This document shows, piece after piece, positions 48,554 through 57,909 of a stretch of 64,000 bases of DNA. The notes under the pieces are model-generated. The model was given only the letters and a program-made list of their open reading frames with translations. It was not told the DNA's origin and searched no databases. The translations under genes were made by a program, and so were the position numbers. Position 1 is the first letter of the stretch. Every line of letters begins with the position of its first letter. Source of the stretch: Bisgaardia hudsonensis. GTDB lineage: Bacteria; Pseudomonadota; Gammaproteobacteria; Enterobacterales; Pasteurellaceae. The stretch lies in assembly GCF_004345785.1 (NCBI RefSeq), contig NZ_SLXI01000001.1, positions 310,001-374,000 of the forward strand. Direction: 5' to 3'.

Positions 48554-50977
48554 ATGAACGCAAAACGGAGTAAACAAAAGGTCATTCCTGTTCTACCATT
48601 GCGTGATGTGGTAGTTTTTCCTTATATGGTTATGCCATTATTTGTTGGTAGACCAAAATCTATTCGTAGTCTTGATGAGGCAATGGAAAATAATAAACAG
48701 CTATTGTTGGTATCTCAAAAGCAAGCCGAATTAGAAGATCCTACAATAGATGATATTTATAATGTTGGAACAGTAGTTAATATTATTCAATTATTAAAGT
48801 TACCTGATGGTACGGTAAAAGTATTAGTTGAAGGACAATATCGAGCAAAAGTTAATTCTTTGAATGAAAATGATGATTTCTTTTCTGCCAATATTGATAT
48901 TATTAAAACTGAATTTAATGATGAGAAAGAATTATCAGTATTGAAAGATACGGTATTGGCTGAGTTTGAAAAATATGCAGAGTTAAATAAAAAAATTCAA
49001 CCTGATGTGGTTTCTGCATTACAACGTATTAATGATTTTGATCGTCTTAGCGATACAATTTCAGCTCATATGCCAATTACTGTAAAGCAAAAACAAGAGT
49101 TGCTTGAATTACCTAATATTATGGATCGTTTTGAGCATTTACTTACGTTAATGGCGGTAGAAGCAGATATTTTGCAAATAGAAAAACGAATTCGTAATCG
49201 TGTTAAAAAACAAATGGAAAAAAATCAACGCGATTATTACTTGAATGAACAAATCAAAGCATTGCAAAAAGAGCTTGGTGGCGAGGGGGATAATCCTTCC
49301 GTTGATGAGATTGAGCAGCTAAGTCAGAAAATCAAAGAGGCTAAAATGCCAGTTGAAGCTCGTGAAAAAGCTGAGTCTGAGTTACAAAAATTAAAAATGA
49401 TGTCTCCAATGTCTGCTGAAGCAACTGTTGTTCGTAGTTATATTGATTGGATGTTACAAGTTCCCTGGTATAAACGTAGTAAAGTAAAGAAAGATCTTGT
49501 GAAAGCAGAAGCGGTTTTAGATGCAGATCACTATGGTTTAGAACGTGTAAAAGAGCGTATTTTAGAGTATTTAGCGGTACAGGCTCGTTTGAATAAATTA
49601 AAAGGCCCTATTTTATGTTTAGTGGGACCACCAGGGGTAGGTAAAACATCATTAGGTCAATCTATCGCAAATGCGACAGGGCGTAAATATACTCGAATGG
49701 CGTTAGGTGGTGTTCGTGATGAGGCGGAGATTCGAGGACATCGTAAAACTTATATTGGTGCTTTACCAGGTAAGTTGATTCAGAAAATGGCAAAAGTAGG
49801 CGTAAAAAATCCATTATTTTTGCTTGATGAAATTGATAAAATGGGAGCCGATATGCGAGGAGATCCTTCTTCTGCTTTATTGGAAGTTCTTGATCCTGAA
49901 CAAAATACTAAATTTAATGATCACTATTTAGAAGTTGATTATGATTTATCAGATGTGATGTTTGTTGCAACTTCTAACTCGATGAATATTCCAGGACCAT
50001 TGCTTGACCGTATGGAGATAATTCGTCTTTCTGGTTATACGGAAGATGAAAAATTGAATATTGCTTTAAAACATTTGTTGAGCAAACAAATGGAACGAAA
50101 TGGTTTGCAAAATGGGGAGTTATCAATTAAAGAAAGTGCAATTCTTGATATCATTCGTTACTATACTAGAGAAGCTGGTGTTCGTGGGCTTGAGCGTGAA
50201 ATATCCAAAATTTGCCGTAAAGCTGTGAAAAATTTACTTTTAGATAAAAAATTGAAATCTTTAAAAGTTGATTCAAGTAATTTACAAGATTATTTAGGTA
50301 TTAAACGCTTTGATTTTGGACAAGCTGACTCTAAAAATCGAATTGGTGAAGTGACAGGACTTGCTTGGACAGAAGTAGGTGGAGATTTATTAACTATTGA
50401 AACCGCTTCTGTCGTAGGTAAGGGAAAATTAACTTATACTGGTTCACTTGGTGATGTGATGAAAGAATCTATTCAAACTGCAATGACTGTTGTCCGTTCT
50501 CGAGCTGAAGGGTTAGGTATTAATAATGAGTTTCATGAAAAACGTGATATTCATATTCATGTTCCTGATGGAGCAACGCCAAAAGATGGTCCTAGTGCGG
50601 GGATTGCAATGTGTACCGCTTTAGTTTCTTGTTTAACTGGAAATCCAGTTAAATCTGAGGTGGCAATGACAGGGGAGATCAGTTTGAGGGGTAAGGTATT
50701 ACCTATTGGTGGGCTGAAAGAAAAGTTATTGGCTGCACATCGTGGTGGAATTAAAACAGTTATTATTCCAAAGGAAAATGTTAAAGATTTGGAAGATATT
50801 CCAGATAATGCTAAAAATAATCTTGTAATTCATGCAGTGGAAACTATTGATGAAGTTTTAACGATAGCATTAGAAAATCCACCGTTGGGTGTAGAGTTTG
50901 TTAAATTATCACCAATTAAGAAAGTGAAAACTTCTACTGCCCGTAAGCCAAGTTCTAGAACTCGTTCTATTAATTAA
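48554..50977 (+). CDS. lon: ATP-dependent protease La (Lon)
   Basis: Lon degrades damaged and regulatory proteins. The 807-residue protein has the N-terminal LON domain (about 10-205), a coiled segment, the AAA+ module with Walker A GPPGVGKT at 358-365 and FLLDEIDKMG near 420, and the C-terminal protease with Ser681 in DGPSAGIAM and the catalytic Lys in GGLKEKLLAA near 724. Length is slightly above E. coli Lon. It follows clpX with its own gap of 120 bp. In E. coli hupB follows lon; here ppiD follows directly. Confidence 0.96.
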   Translation: MNAKRSKQKVIPVLPLRDVVVFPYMVMPLFVGRPKSIRSLDEAMENNKQLLLVSQKQAELEDPTIDDIYNVGTVVNIIQLLKLPDGTVKVLVEGQYRAKVNSLNENDDFFSANIDIIKTEFNDEKELSVLKDTVLAEFEKYAELNKKIQPDVVSALQRINDFDRLSDTISAHMPITVKQKQELLELPNIMDRFEHLLTLMAVEADILQIEKRIRNRVKKQMEKNQRDYYLNEQIKALQKELGGEGDNPSVDEIEQLSQKIKEAKMPVEAREKAESELQKLKMMSPMSAEATVVRSYIDWMLQVPWYKRSKVKKDLVKAEAVLDADHYGLERVKERILEYLAVQARLNKLKGPILCLVGPPGVGKTSLGQSIANATGRKYTRMALGGVRDEAEIRGHRKTYIGALPGKLIQKMAKVGVKNPLFLLDEIDKMGADMRGDPSSALLEVLDPEQNTKFNDHYLEVDYDLSDVMFVATSNSMNIPGPLLDRMEIIRLSGYTEDEKLNIALKHLLSKQMERNGLQNGELSIKESAILDIIRYYTREAGVRGLEREISKICRKAVKNLLLDKKLKSLKVDSSNLQDYLGIKRFDFGQADSKNRIGEVTGLAWTEVGGDLLTIETASVVGKGKLTYTGSLGDVMKESIQTAMTVVRSRAEGLGINNEFHEKRDIHIHVPDGATPKDGPSAGIAMCTALVSCLTGNPVKSEVAMTGEISLRGKVLPIGGLKEKLLAAHRGGIKTVIIPKENVKDLEDIPDNAKNNLVIHAVETIDEVLTIALENPPLGVEFVKLSPIKKVKTSTARKPSSRTRSIN

Positions 50978-50985
50978 AGTGCGGT
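50977..50985 (+). repeat. DNA uptake signal (USS) at the end of lon
   Basis: Perfect AAGTGCGGT beginning on the last base of the lon stop codon, followed by TATTTTTTT. Confidence 0.8.
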
Positions 50986-50994
50986 TATTTTTTT

Positions 50995-51023
50995 AGCCAG
51001 ATTTTTAATTTGGCTTTATTTTA
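50995..51023 (+). terminator. Terminator after lon
   Basis: AGCCA and TGGCT close a stem that continues with AT pairs (GATT/AATT), followed by TTATTTT. Confidence 0.6.
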
Positions 51024-51096
51024 TGGTGCGATATATTCAATTTTAGATTATAATTCATCAAGTTAAACTTAACCTAAATTTTGTAGGGTAACAACA

Positions 51097-52956
51097 ATGT
51101 TAATGGAAAAAATTCATGCTGCTTCAAACAGCATTATAATTAAGATTATTTTTGGTTTTATTGCAGTATCATTTGTACTGAGTGGTGTTGCGGGATATAT
51201 GTTCACCCAAATAGATACTTCAGTGGCAAAAGTTAATGGGGAAGAAATTTCACAGCAGACTTTTTCACAGCAATATAATAATGCTTATCAGAATGCGAGT
51301 CAGGAATTAGGCTCTCAGTTTGCCGCCGTTGCCGATAGTCCCGAATTTATTAATTCATTAAGAATGCAAGTCTTAAATCGCTTAATTGATGAAGAATTAT
51401 TGCGTCAATATACTAATGAATTGAAGTTAGGGATCAGTGATGATCAAATTAAGCAAGAAATTGTTAAGATTCCTTCTTTTCAAAAGGATGGAAAATTTGA
51501 TAATGATCTTTATAAGCAGTTTTTACAAATAAACGGTATATCATCTAATACTTATGCTAGTTATATTCGTGAAGCATTAAAGGTCTCACAAATTCAATCG
51601 GGAATCGCACAATCTGATTTTTTAGTTCCTTCACAGTTTCAAAATTTAGAAAATCAATTTTTTCAAAAACGCCATGTTCGTTTAGCTACCTTACCGATAG
51701 AGCAGGAGATTGACAAACAAGTAGTATCAGACAAAGAAATTGAAGATTATTACAATGCAAATAAAAATGCATTTTCTGTACCTGAATTGGTAAAAGTACA
51801 ATATCTTGATTTAACACAAACTGTGGCAGAAAAAAATGTTAAGGTTTCAGATGTCGAAATTGCACAATATTACCAAGATAATAAGCCACAATTTATTACT
51901 CAACACCTTTCTCATATTCAAGTTGCAACAGAAAATGAAGCAAAGGATATTTATAATCGTTTACAAAAAGGTGAAGAGTTTGAAAGTTTAGCTAAGTTAT
52001 ATTCAATAGATAAATTGTCAGGTAAAAATGGCGGTGATCTTAACTGGATAGTATCGGGTATGATGCCAGCTACATTTGAGCAAGCGGCAGTAAGCTTATC
52101 TGTAGGGGAGTATTCTCAACCTGTAAAAGTTGATAATGCCTACCATATTATTAAAGTAAATGAAGTAAAAACACGTGACTTAGATGAAGTTAAAAGTGAA
52201 ATTGAACAAATTGTTAGGAACACATTAGCAGTGAATGAGTTTTATTCAATGGAAAAAATTGCTAATGAAAAAGCATTTGAACATCCTGAATCTTTGTCTG
52301 AAGCTGCAAAAGCTGTTGGTGTGGATATACAAGAAACAGATTACTTTTCTCGTAAAGATTTACCGAATGCATTGAACTATGCTAATTTAATTAGTACTAT
52401 TTTTGATTCAGATATTTCTCAAGGTGGCGTTAATTCAGAGGCTATTAATGTTGGAACCCAGCATTCAATCATAGTGCGAGTTTTGGAGCACAAGCCTCAA
52501 GGTATTCGTAGTTTAGAAGATGCTAAAACAGATATAATTACTTATTTGAAAAAACAGAAAGCTGAATTGATGCTTTTGAGTCAAGCAAAAGAAATAGCAG
52601 ATAAACTTACATCAAATTCTAAAGATTCAGCCGTTAATATTCAGTTTGGTGAATTGGAAACTTGGGTATATGCAGAAAATAAAGATAGTTTATTAAATCA
52701 AGCTATTTTCTCTATGGTTAAGCCAATCAATAATTCGGTGTTCTCTGTTTCAAGAGATTCTTTAGGCAATGTGGTTATTATTGAATTAACTAATGTTGAA
52801 GATCAGATCAGTGTTAGTGAAAATGATTTGCTTGCTTTTAGAGAGCAATTAAAGAGAGTAAACCAATTAGAGTTGGTCTCCACCTTGTCTAAAGCATTAA
52901 GAGAAAAAGCAAAGGTAGAAATTAATGAAGATTTTATGAAAGATCTTCAAGAATAA
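51097..52956 (+). CDS. ppiD: Membrane-anchored periplasmic chaperone PpiD
   Basis: PpiD is anchored at the SecYEG exit and helps outer-membrane proteins leave the translocon, in a complex with YfgM. The 619-residue protein has a membrane helix at about 16-38, a SurA-like N-terminal chaperone region (40-190), a parvulin-type PPIase domain (about 265-360, HLSHIQVATENEAKDIY with GGDLNWIVSGMMP) and a C-terminal chaperone region. The parvulin domain is probably inactive, as in family members. Its partner YfgM is encoded at 27373-27978. Confidence 0.92.
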   Translation: MLMEKIHAASNSIIIKIIFGFIAVSFVLSGVAGYMFTQIDTSVAKVNGEEISQQTFSQQYNNAYQNASQELGSQFAAVADSPEFINSLRMQVLNRLIDEELLRQYTNELKLGISDDQIKQEIVKIPSFQKDGKFDNDLYKQFLQINGISSNTYASYIREALKVSQIQSGIAQSDFLVPSQFQNLENQFFQKRHVRLATLPIEQEIDKQVVSDKEIEDYYNANKNAFSVPELVKVQYLDLTQTVAEKNVKVSDVEIAQYYQDNKPQFITQHLSHIQVATENEAKDIYNRLQKGEEFESLAKLYSIDKLSGKNGGDLNWIVSGMMPATFEQAAVSLSVGEYSQPVKVDNAYHIIKVNEVKTRDLDEVKSEIEQIVRNTLAVNEFYSMEKIANEKAFEHPESLSEAAKAVGVDIQETDYFSRKDLPNALNYANLISTIFDSDISQGGVNSEAINVGTQHSIIVRVLEHKPQGIRSLEDAKTDIITYLKKQKAELMLLSQAKEIADKLTSNSKDSAVNIQFGELETWVYAENKDSLLNQAIFSMVKPINNSVFSVSRDSLGNVVIIELTNVEDQISVSENDLLAFREQLKRVNQLELVSTLSKALREKAKVEINEDFMKDLQE

Positions 52957-52979
52957 TTATTTTTGTTCATAAAAATTTA

Positions 52980-53012
52980 GGTGCTAGCATTGTTGGCACC
53001 TTTTTTCATAAA
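52980..53012 (+). terminator. Terminator after ppiD
   Basis: GGTGCT pairs with GGCACC around an 9-base loop (one G-T wobble), followed by TTTTTT. Confidence 0.75.
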
Positions 53013-53059
53013 ATTTTCTAGTTTTTGAGTCTATTTTATGATATAAAACGCAAGTTATT

Positions 53060-53088
53060 TTGAGTCTTTCAAGATAATAAATTTTAAT
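53060..53088 (+). promoter_or_regulatory. Probable rpsB promoter
   Basis: TTGAGT (53060-53065) and TTTAAT (53083-53088) with a 17-base spacer; transcription would start near 53095, at the base of the leader structure. Confidence 0.5.
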
Positions 53089-53095
53089 ACTAAAT

Positions 53096-53160
53096 CACAC
53101 ACATACTCTTTAGAGTAAATCGGGGTGCCAAACGGTCGATTTACTTAGTATGTGGAGGCT
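53096..53160 (+). promoter_or_regulatory. rpsB leader RNA (probable S2 autoregulatory structure)
   Basis: Two nested perfect stems: outer CACATACT (53100-53107) with AGTATGTG (53147-53154), inner AGTAAATCG (53114-53122) with CGATTTACT (53137-53145), closing a GGGTGCCAAACGGT loop. This is the layout expected of the gamma-proteobacterial rpsB leader through which ribosomal protein S2 represses its operon. The S2 role is from knowledge of the family; the fold is seen here. Confidence 0.65.
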
Positions 53161-53185
53161 AAACCCAAAAAAAGGAAAACATATT

Positions 53186-53935
53186 ATGGCACAAGTTTCA
53201 ATGCGCGATATGCTACAAGCAGGCGTTCACTTCGGTCACCAAACTCGTTATTGGAATCCAAAAATGAAACCATTTATTTTTGGACCACGTAATGGTGTTC
53301 ACATTATCAACTTAGAAAAAACAGTTCCTATGTTTAATGAAGCATTAGTTGAATTAAACCGTATTGCTAGCAATAGAGGAAAAATTTTATTTGTTGGTAC
53401 AAAACGTGCAGCGTCAGAAGCAGTAAAAGCAGCGGCATTAGATTGTAAACAATTTTATGTAAATCACCGTTGGTTAGGTGGTATGTTGACAAACTGGAAA
53501 ACTGTTCGTCAATCAATTAAACGCTTAAAAGATTTGGAAGCTCAATCTCAAGATGGTACTTTTGATAAATTAACCAAAAAAGAAGTATTAATGCGTACTC
53601 GTGAGATGGAAAAACTTGAGTTAAGTCTTGGTGGTATTAAAGATATGGCTGGTCTTCCAGATGCAATTTTTGTTATTGCAGCAGATCACGAGCATATTGC
53701 TATCAAAGAAGCAAATAATTTAGGCATTCCTGTATTTGCAATTGTTGATACAAACTCAAATCCAGATGGTGTTGATTTCGTTATTCCTGGTAACGATGAT
53801 GCGGCTCGTGCGATTCAACTATATCTTTCAGCAGCATCAGCTGCCGTTAAAGAGGCGAGTAATCAAGAATCCGTAACTGAAGAAAACTTCGTTGCAGTTG
53901 AAGAATCTGCAACTGCAGAAGTTGTTGCAGAATAA
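53186..53935 (+). CDS. rpsB: 30S ribosomal protein S2
   Basis: S2 is the small-subunit protein that helps recruit S1. I chose the ATG at 53186 (249 residues), which has AAAGGAAAA upstream and gives the conserved [20 protein letters not shown] start; 12 upstream codons belong to the leader. The [26 protein letters not shown] and [18 protein letters not shown] segments are all intact. The Val/Glu/Ala tail is typical. Codon use is highly biased, as for highly expressed genes. tsf follows after a terminator-like stem that presumably allows read-through. Confidence 0.97.
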   Translation: MAQVSMRDMLQAGVHFGHQTRYWNPKMKPFIFGPRNGVHIINLEKTVPMFNEALVELNRIASNRGKILFVGTKRAASEAVKAAALDCKQFYVNHRWLGGMLTNWKTVRQSIKRLKDLEAQSQDGTFDKLTKKEVLMRTREMEKLELSLGGIKDMAGLPDAIFVIAADHEHIAIKEANNLGIPVFAIVDTNSNPDGVDFVIPGNDDAARAIQLYLSAASAAVKEASNQESVTEENFVAVEESATAEVVAE

Positions 53936-53987
53936 TTCAGGTAAATAAAGGCGTGAGCCCTTATTAATCATAACGATTAATTAGTAG

Positions 53988-54017
53988 CAGGGGGCTCTAT
54001 ATGCTCCCTGTTTTTTT
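53988..54017 (+). terminator. Attenuator/terminator between rpsB and tsf
   Basis: CAGGGGGC and GCTCCCTG pair around a TCTATAT loop and a run of seven T follows. It would lower tsf expression relative to rpsB. Confidence 0.75.
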
Positions 54018-54030
54018 ATGATATAAGTAA

Positions 54031-54039
54031 AAGTGCGGT
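54031..54039 (+). repeat. DNA uptake signal (USS) upstream of tsf
   Basis: Perfect AAGTGCGGT in the rpsB-tsf gap. It is the last perfect copy before the accessory region; the next is at 63787. Confidence 0.8.
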
Positions 54040-54077
54040 AGTTATCGTACGAGATTAAATGGATAGAGGATTTTAAT

Positions 54078-54923
54078 ATGGCTGAAATTACAGCAAAATT
54101 AGTAAAAGAACTTCGTGATCGTACTGGTGCAGGTATGATGGAATGTAAAAAAGCATTAGTAGAAGCGAATGGAGATATTGAATTAGCAATTGATAATATG
54201 CGTAAATCAGGTCAAGCGAAAGCCGCTAAAAAAGCAGGGCGTGTAGCTGCTGAAGGCGTGATTATTTCTCGTTTAGCTCAAGGTTTCGGTGCTTTAGTTG
54301 AAATGAACTGTGAAACTGATTTCGTTGCAAAAGATGCTGGATTCTTAGAATTAGCAAATGAAGTTGCAGATTATGCTGTAGCAAATAAAGGTGTAACGAT
54401 TGAAGCATTACAAGCTCAGTTTGAAGAAAAACGAGCTGCACTTGTTGCTAAAATTGGTGAAAATATGACAATTCGCCGTGTTCAATTTTTAGATGGTGAT
54501 GTTTTAGGTGCATATTTACATGGTGCCAAAATCGGCGTTTTAGTTGCTGGTGTAAATGCTGATGAAGATTTATTGAAAAAAGTTGCTATGCACGTTGCTG
54601 CAAGTCGTCCTGATTATGTTAAACCTGAAGATGTGCCAGCTGATGTTGTTGCTAAAGAACGTGATATTCAAGTAGCGATAGCAATGGAATCAGGTAAACC
54701 TCGCGAAATAGCAGAGAAAATGGTTGAAGGTCGTATGAAAAAATTCACTGGTGAAGTTTCATTAACTGGCCAACCGTTTGTAATGAATCCTTCTGAATCA
54801 GTTGGTGATTTCTTAAAAGCAAATGGTGCTGATGTTACTAATTTCATTCGTTTAGAAGTTGGTGAAGGTATTGAAAAAGCAGAGTCTGATTTTGCTGCAG
54901 AAGTCGCGGCAATGACAAAATAA
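54078..54923 (+). CDS. tsf: Elongation factor Ts
   Basis: EF-Ts exchanges GDP for GTP on EF-Tu. The 281-residue protein has the N-terminal UBA-like domain with [20 protein letters not shown] (about 10-29), the core with [15 protein letters not shown] near 77-91, and the coiled-coil/dimer region to the end. Length is normal. It follows rpsB as in nearly all bacteria. A strong terminator follows. Confidence 0.97.
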   Translation: MAEITAKLVKELRDRTGAGMMECKKALVEANGDIELAIDNMRKSGQAKAAKKAGRVAAEGVIISRLAQGFGALVEMNCETDFVAKDAGFLELANEVADYAVANKGVTIEALQAQFEEKRAALVAKIGENMTIRRVQFLDGDVLGAYLHGAKIGVLVAGVNADEDLLKKVAMHVAASRPDYVKPEDVPADVVAKERDIQVAIAMESGKPREIAEKMVEGRMKKFTGEVSLTGQPFVMNPSESVGDFLKANGADVTNFIRLEVGEGIEKAESDFAAEVAAMTK

Positions 54924-54943
54924 TGATCTGATTATTTAAATTA

Positions 54944-54970
54944 AAAAACAGGCTTTAAGCCTGTTTTTTA
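54944..54970 (+). terminator. Strong bidirectional terminator after tsf
   Basis: AAAAAACAGGCTT and AAGCCTGTTTTTT are perfect inverted repeats around a single-base centre; T-runs on both strands serve tsf and perhaps convergent rnhA. Confidence 0.85.
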
Positions 54971-55028
54971 TTGGGTTAATTTATATCTAAAATGTGCGTA
55001 AATTAGTATTTATAGATAAGTCTTTATA

Positions 55029-55496
55029 TTATTGTTGTGGATTATATCCTATATCTGGCTGTGTTGGATGTTCTGCGCCTTTTCTTGCAAGTTGATCGCA
55101 GATTTCATTCTCCTTATGCCCATTATGCCCCTTTACCCAAATCCATTCTATTGAATGTAGGCTAGTTAATTTATCTAATTGGAGCCATAAATCTTGATTT
55201 TTAACTGGTTTTCCATTGCTTGATTTCCAGTTATTTTTTTTCCAATTAAAAATCCATTTTGTGATACCATTTTTCATATATTGACTATCACTATGTAAAT
55301 GGATTAAACAAGTCTCTTTTAAACTATTTAGTGCCTCTATTACAGCCAATATCTCCATTCGATTATTTGTCGTTTGAAAATAGCCTTTTGAAATTTGTTT
55401 CTCATGTTTTTGATAACGTAATAAAATACCTATCCCCCCTGGTCCAGGATTACCTAAACAAGAGCCATCAGTAAAGATTTCAACATTTTTTTGCAT
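55029..55496 (-). CDS. rnhA: Ribonuclease HI
   Basis: RNase HI cuts the RNA strand of RNA-DNA hybrids, including R-loops. I chose the ATG at 55496 (155 residues, [15 protein letters not shown]), since the further upstream start adds 26 residues not seen in the family. The four catalytic acids are present: D in FTDGSC, E in NRMEILAV, D in LHSDSQYM, and D in ICDQLA. It is divergent from dnaQ over 71 bp, the normal order of this pair in gamma-proteobacteria. Confidence 0.95.
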   Translation of the reverse strand: MQKNVEIFTDGSCLGNPGPGGIGILLRYQKHEKQISKGYFQTTNNRMEILAVIEALNSLKETCLIHLHSDSQYMKNGITKWIFNWKKNNWKSSNGKPVKNQDLWLQLDKLTSLHSIEWIWVKGHNGHKENEICDQLARKGAEHPTQPDIGYNPQQ

Positions 55497-55567
55497 ATTT
55501 TTTCTATTCTTTTTTATTAAATGAGGCGATAATACCTTAAATTCTACAAAAGAGATAGTATGAGAAT

Positions 55568-56404
55568 ATGACAAAAGAAAAAGATATTCAAAGACAAATT
55601 GTATTGGATACTGAAACCACAGGGATGAATGAATTCGGTGCTCATTATGAGGGGCATTGCATTATTGAAATTGGTGCGGTAGAGATTATTAATCGTCGCT
55701 ATACTGGAAGAAAATTACATTTATATATAAAACCAGACCGATTAGTCGATCCAGAAGCCATAAAAGTACATGGAATTACAGATGATTTTTTAAAGGATAA
55801 ACCAACATTTTTGGAAATTTCGGAAGAGTTTATTGAGTTTATAAAAGATGCTGAACTCATTATTCATAATGCTCCATTTGATGTGGGTTTTATGGATTAT
55901 GAATTTAAAAAGAATAATATTAACTTAAGAACGGAAGATATTTGCTTTGTTACCGATACATTACAAATGGCAAGAAAAATGTATCCAGGAAAGCGAAATA
56001 GTTTGGATGCACTCTGTACAAGATTACATGTAGATAATACAAAAAGGGAATTACACGGTGCTTTACTTGATGCGGAGATCTTAGGTGATGTTTATTTGAC
56101 AATGACAGGAGGTCAGAAGAGTTTATTTGATGAACATGATGTTCATCAATCTTCGGAATTAGATGTAAATAAAGTGAATGGGATATCACGTACAGATGTA
56201 GTCGATAGCGTTAAAGATATTATTATAGAAAGTCGGGAAGATATAAATGATTCGCTTGTGGAACATAATATTATGGATCTGAAATTAATTCTACCCACAT
56301 TAGAAGAACAGGAGGCACACCAGAAACTCTTGAAAGATATTAATAAGAAAAGTAAAGGGAATTGTTTATGGGTGAATTTGTTAGAGGAAGAGAATATACA
56401 TTAA
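55568..56404 (+). CDS. dnaQ: DNA polymerase III epsilon subunit (proofreading exonuclease)
   Basis: DnaQ is the 3'-5' proofreading subunit of the replicase. The 278-residue protein has Exo [11 protein letters not shown] at about 11-20, Exo [15 protein letters not shown] near 98-110, and Exo [18 protein letters not shown] near 162-176. The C-terminal tail (about 210-278) binds the alpha subunit and is variable. It is longer than E. coli DnaQ (243). A tRNA-Asp pair lies 86 bp downstream. Confidence 0.95.
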   Translation: MTKEKDIQRQIVLDTETTGMNEFGAHYEGHCIIEIGAVEIINRRYTGRKLHLYIKPDRLVDPEAIKVHGITDDFLKDKPTFLEISEEFIEFIKDAELIIHNAPFDVGFMDYEFKKNNINLRTEDICFVTDTLQMARKMYPGKRNSLDALCTRLHVDNTKRELHGALLDAEILGDVYLTMTGGQKSLFDEHDVHQSSELDVNKVNGISRTDVVDSVKDIIIESREDINDSLVEHNIMDLKLILPTLEEQEAHQKLLKDINKKSKGNCLWVNLLEEENIH

Positions 56405-56447
56405 TGACTAGCAATTAATCAATTAAATAGTAAAATAAAAAAATGCC

Positions 56448-56476
56448 TTGACCTTTGGTCCATTCAACATTATTAT
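56448..56476 (+). promoter_or_regulatory. Promoter of the tRNA-Asp pair
   Basis: TTGACC (56448-56453) and TATTAT (56471-56476) with a 17-base spacer; the first tRNA begins 14 bases after the -10. Confidence 0.75.
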
Positions 56477-56490
56477 TCGACACACAAAGC

Positions 56491-56567
56491 GGAGTGGTAG
56501 TTCAGCTGGTTAGAATACCTGCCTGTCACGCAGGGGGTCGCGGGTTCGAGTCCCGTCCATTCCGCCA
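56491..56567 (+). tRNA. tRNA-Asp (anticodon GTC), copy 1
   Basis: A 77-base cloverleaf with encoded CCA: acceptor GGAGTGG/CCATTCC, anticodon loop CTGTCAC carrying GTC, T arm GCGGGTTCGAGTCCCGT. It is identical to copy 2 except for one acceptor-stem base pair. Confidence 0.95.
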
Positions 56568-56581
56568 ATCAATTCTAATTC

Positions 56582-56658
56582 GGAGCGGTAGTTCAGCTGG
56601 TTAGAATACCTGCCTGTCACGCAGGGGGTCGCGGGTTCGAGTCCCGTCCGTTCCGCCA
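56582..56658 (+). tRNA. tRNA-Asp (anticodon GTC), copy 2
   Basis: A 77-base cloverleaf with encoded CCA, differing from copy 1 only in one acceptor base pair (T-A changed to C-G; acceptor GGAGCGG/CCGTTCC). It marks the left edge of the accessory region. Confidence 0.95.
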
Positions 56659-57065
56659 TTTTTCTTTTAAATTCTTTATTTTACAATAGTATAAATAAGA
56701 GCTTTTTTACCTAAAGAACAAAATTATTTTTTAAATGGTAGTGTTTTATTAATTACTACATGATTTTGTTTTTTTATTCTCTATTGTTATGTATTTAGGT
56801 ACTTAACAACCTCTTCATATTAAAATACCCCTTTAATTAAATCAACAATAATAACTATTTTAAATTCATTATATTCATTATTTTGAGATATTTTTTCCTT
56901 AAAATTAGACATTAAGTGCTAATTAAGGATAAATATAGTCTTTTAAGTGCATTGTATGACAGTGATTCATTCCTTTAAAAAATGTTTTACTTTAAATTTA
57001 TTTTAATTTTTATCTATTAAATTTTATGTAGTTAATAGTATTTATAAAAATGTATAGGTCAAATT
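56659..57065. other. AT-rich gene-free region between tRNA-Asp and the parA remnant
   Basis: About 400 bases, very AT-rich, with many T and A runs. I see no gene, and no second copy of the tRNA 3' end that would mark an attachment site within this window. It is the junction between core genome and accessory DNA, and may carry the parA promoter. Confidence 0.5.
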
Positions 57066-57909
57066 ATGAGTACAGCTAAAATCATCTCTTTCATTTCCAC
57101 AAAAGGTAGCGTAGGTAAAACTTCACTTACTATTCATATGGCTGGTTACCTTGCTTCTTTAGGTAAAAAATTCTATTGATTGATGCTGATTCTCAGCAAT
57201 CACTATCTCGTTTTTTCGATATAGACAACCACTTAGAATCTAATAACGGATTTTCATTATTTCTTATGGGTAAATTATCTGCTGATGAGGTTATTCATAA
57301 AACAACGAATCATCAGAATATCGATATTATTATTAATGATGATCCTAATAAGCTATTGGTTGCTCATTTTTAAGGAATAGTTCTGATGGTGTTTTTAGGT
57401 TGGCTTTTTTATTAGAGCCTTTAAAAGATAGGTATGATTATATATTTATTGATACAGAAGGTACTGATGGTCGTTCTGTACAAAATGCAGCATTACTTGC
57501 ACGTCCAGATTTAGTCCTTTCTGTCACTAAACTTAAAATGCTTTTTGCAATGGAAACAGCAAGAGTTGTTGATGTATTTAATTCAGCGATTAAAGAATAT
57601 GAAAATATTGGTAATCCTTATCCTCCTTCTTTAACCTTTATCATTAATGATTTTGATCGCAGTTTAACAACAGATAGTTTATTACTTAAAGAATTACAGA
57701 CTGCTTTTATTAATGATGAAAATTTAAAAACGACACATTTATTACAAACCGTTGTACCCACCAAACGTAAATTTTTTGAATCTTATTTTTTAATGAAAAC
57801 ATTTGCACATCAATACAAAGATCCTAATAAGTATGACCATTTAAATATTGTTATCCAATCTTTATATAAAGAAGTCTTTCCTGAATTAGTGGAGAAGAAA
57901 AATGAGTAG
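57066..57909 (+). pseudogene. ParA-type ATPase, two frameshifts
   Basis: The gene encodes a ParA/Soj-type ATPase of the kind that partitions or maintains plasmids and integrative conjugative elements. Starting at ATG 57066 it has the deviant Walker A ISTKGSVGKTS (residues 10-20), then ILLIDADSQQS after a shift, then YIFIDTEGTDG and a C-terminal domain. Frame is lost in an A6 run at 57165-57170 and again in a T5 run at 57367-57371; adding one base to each restores a single frame of about 281 codons. Both are homopolymer deletions. The end overlaps the parB-like gene by 8 bp. Neighbouring core genes are all intact, so decay is more likely than sequencing error, though error is not excluded. Confidence 0.8.
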
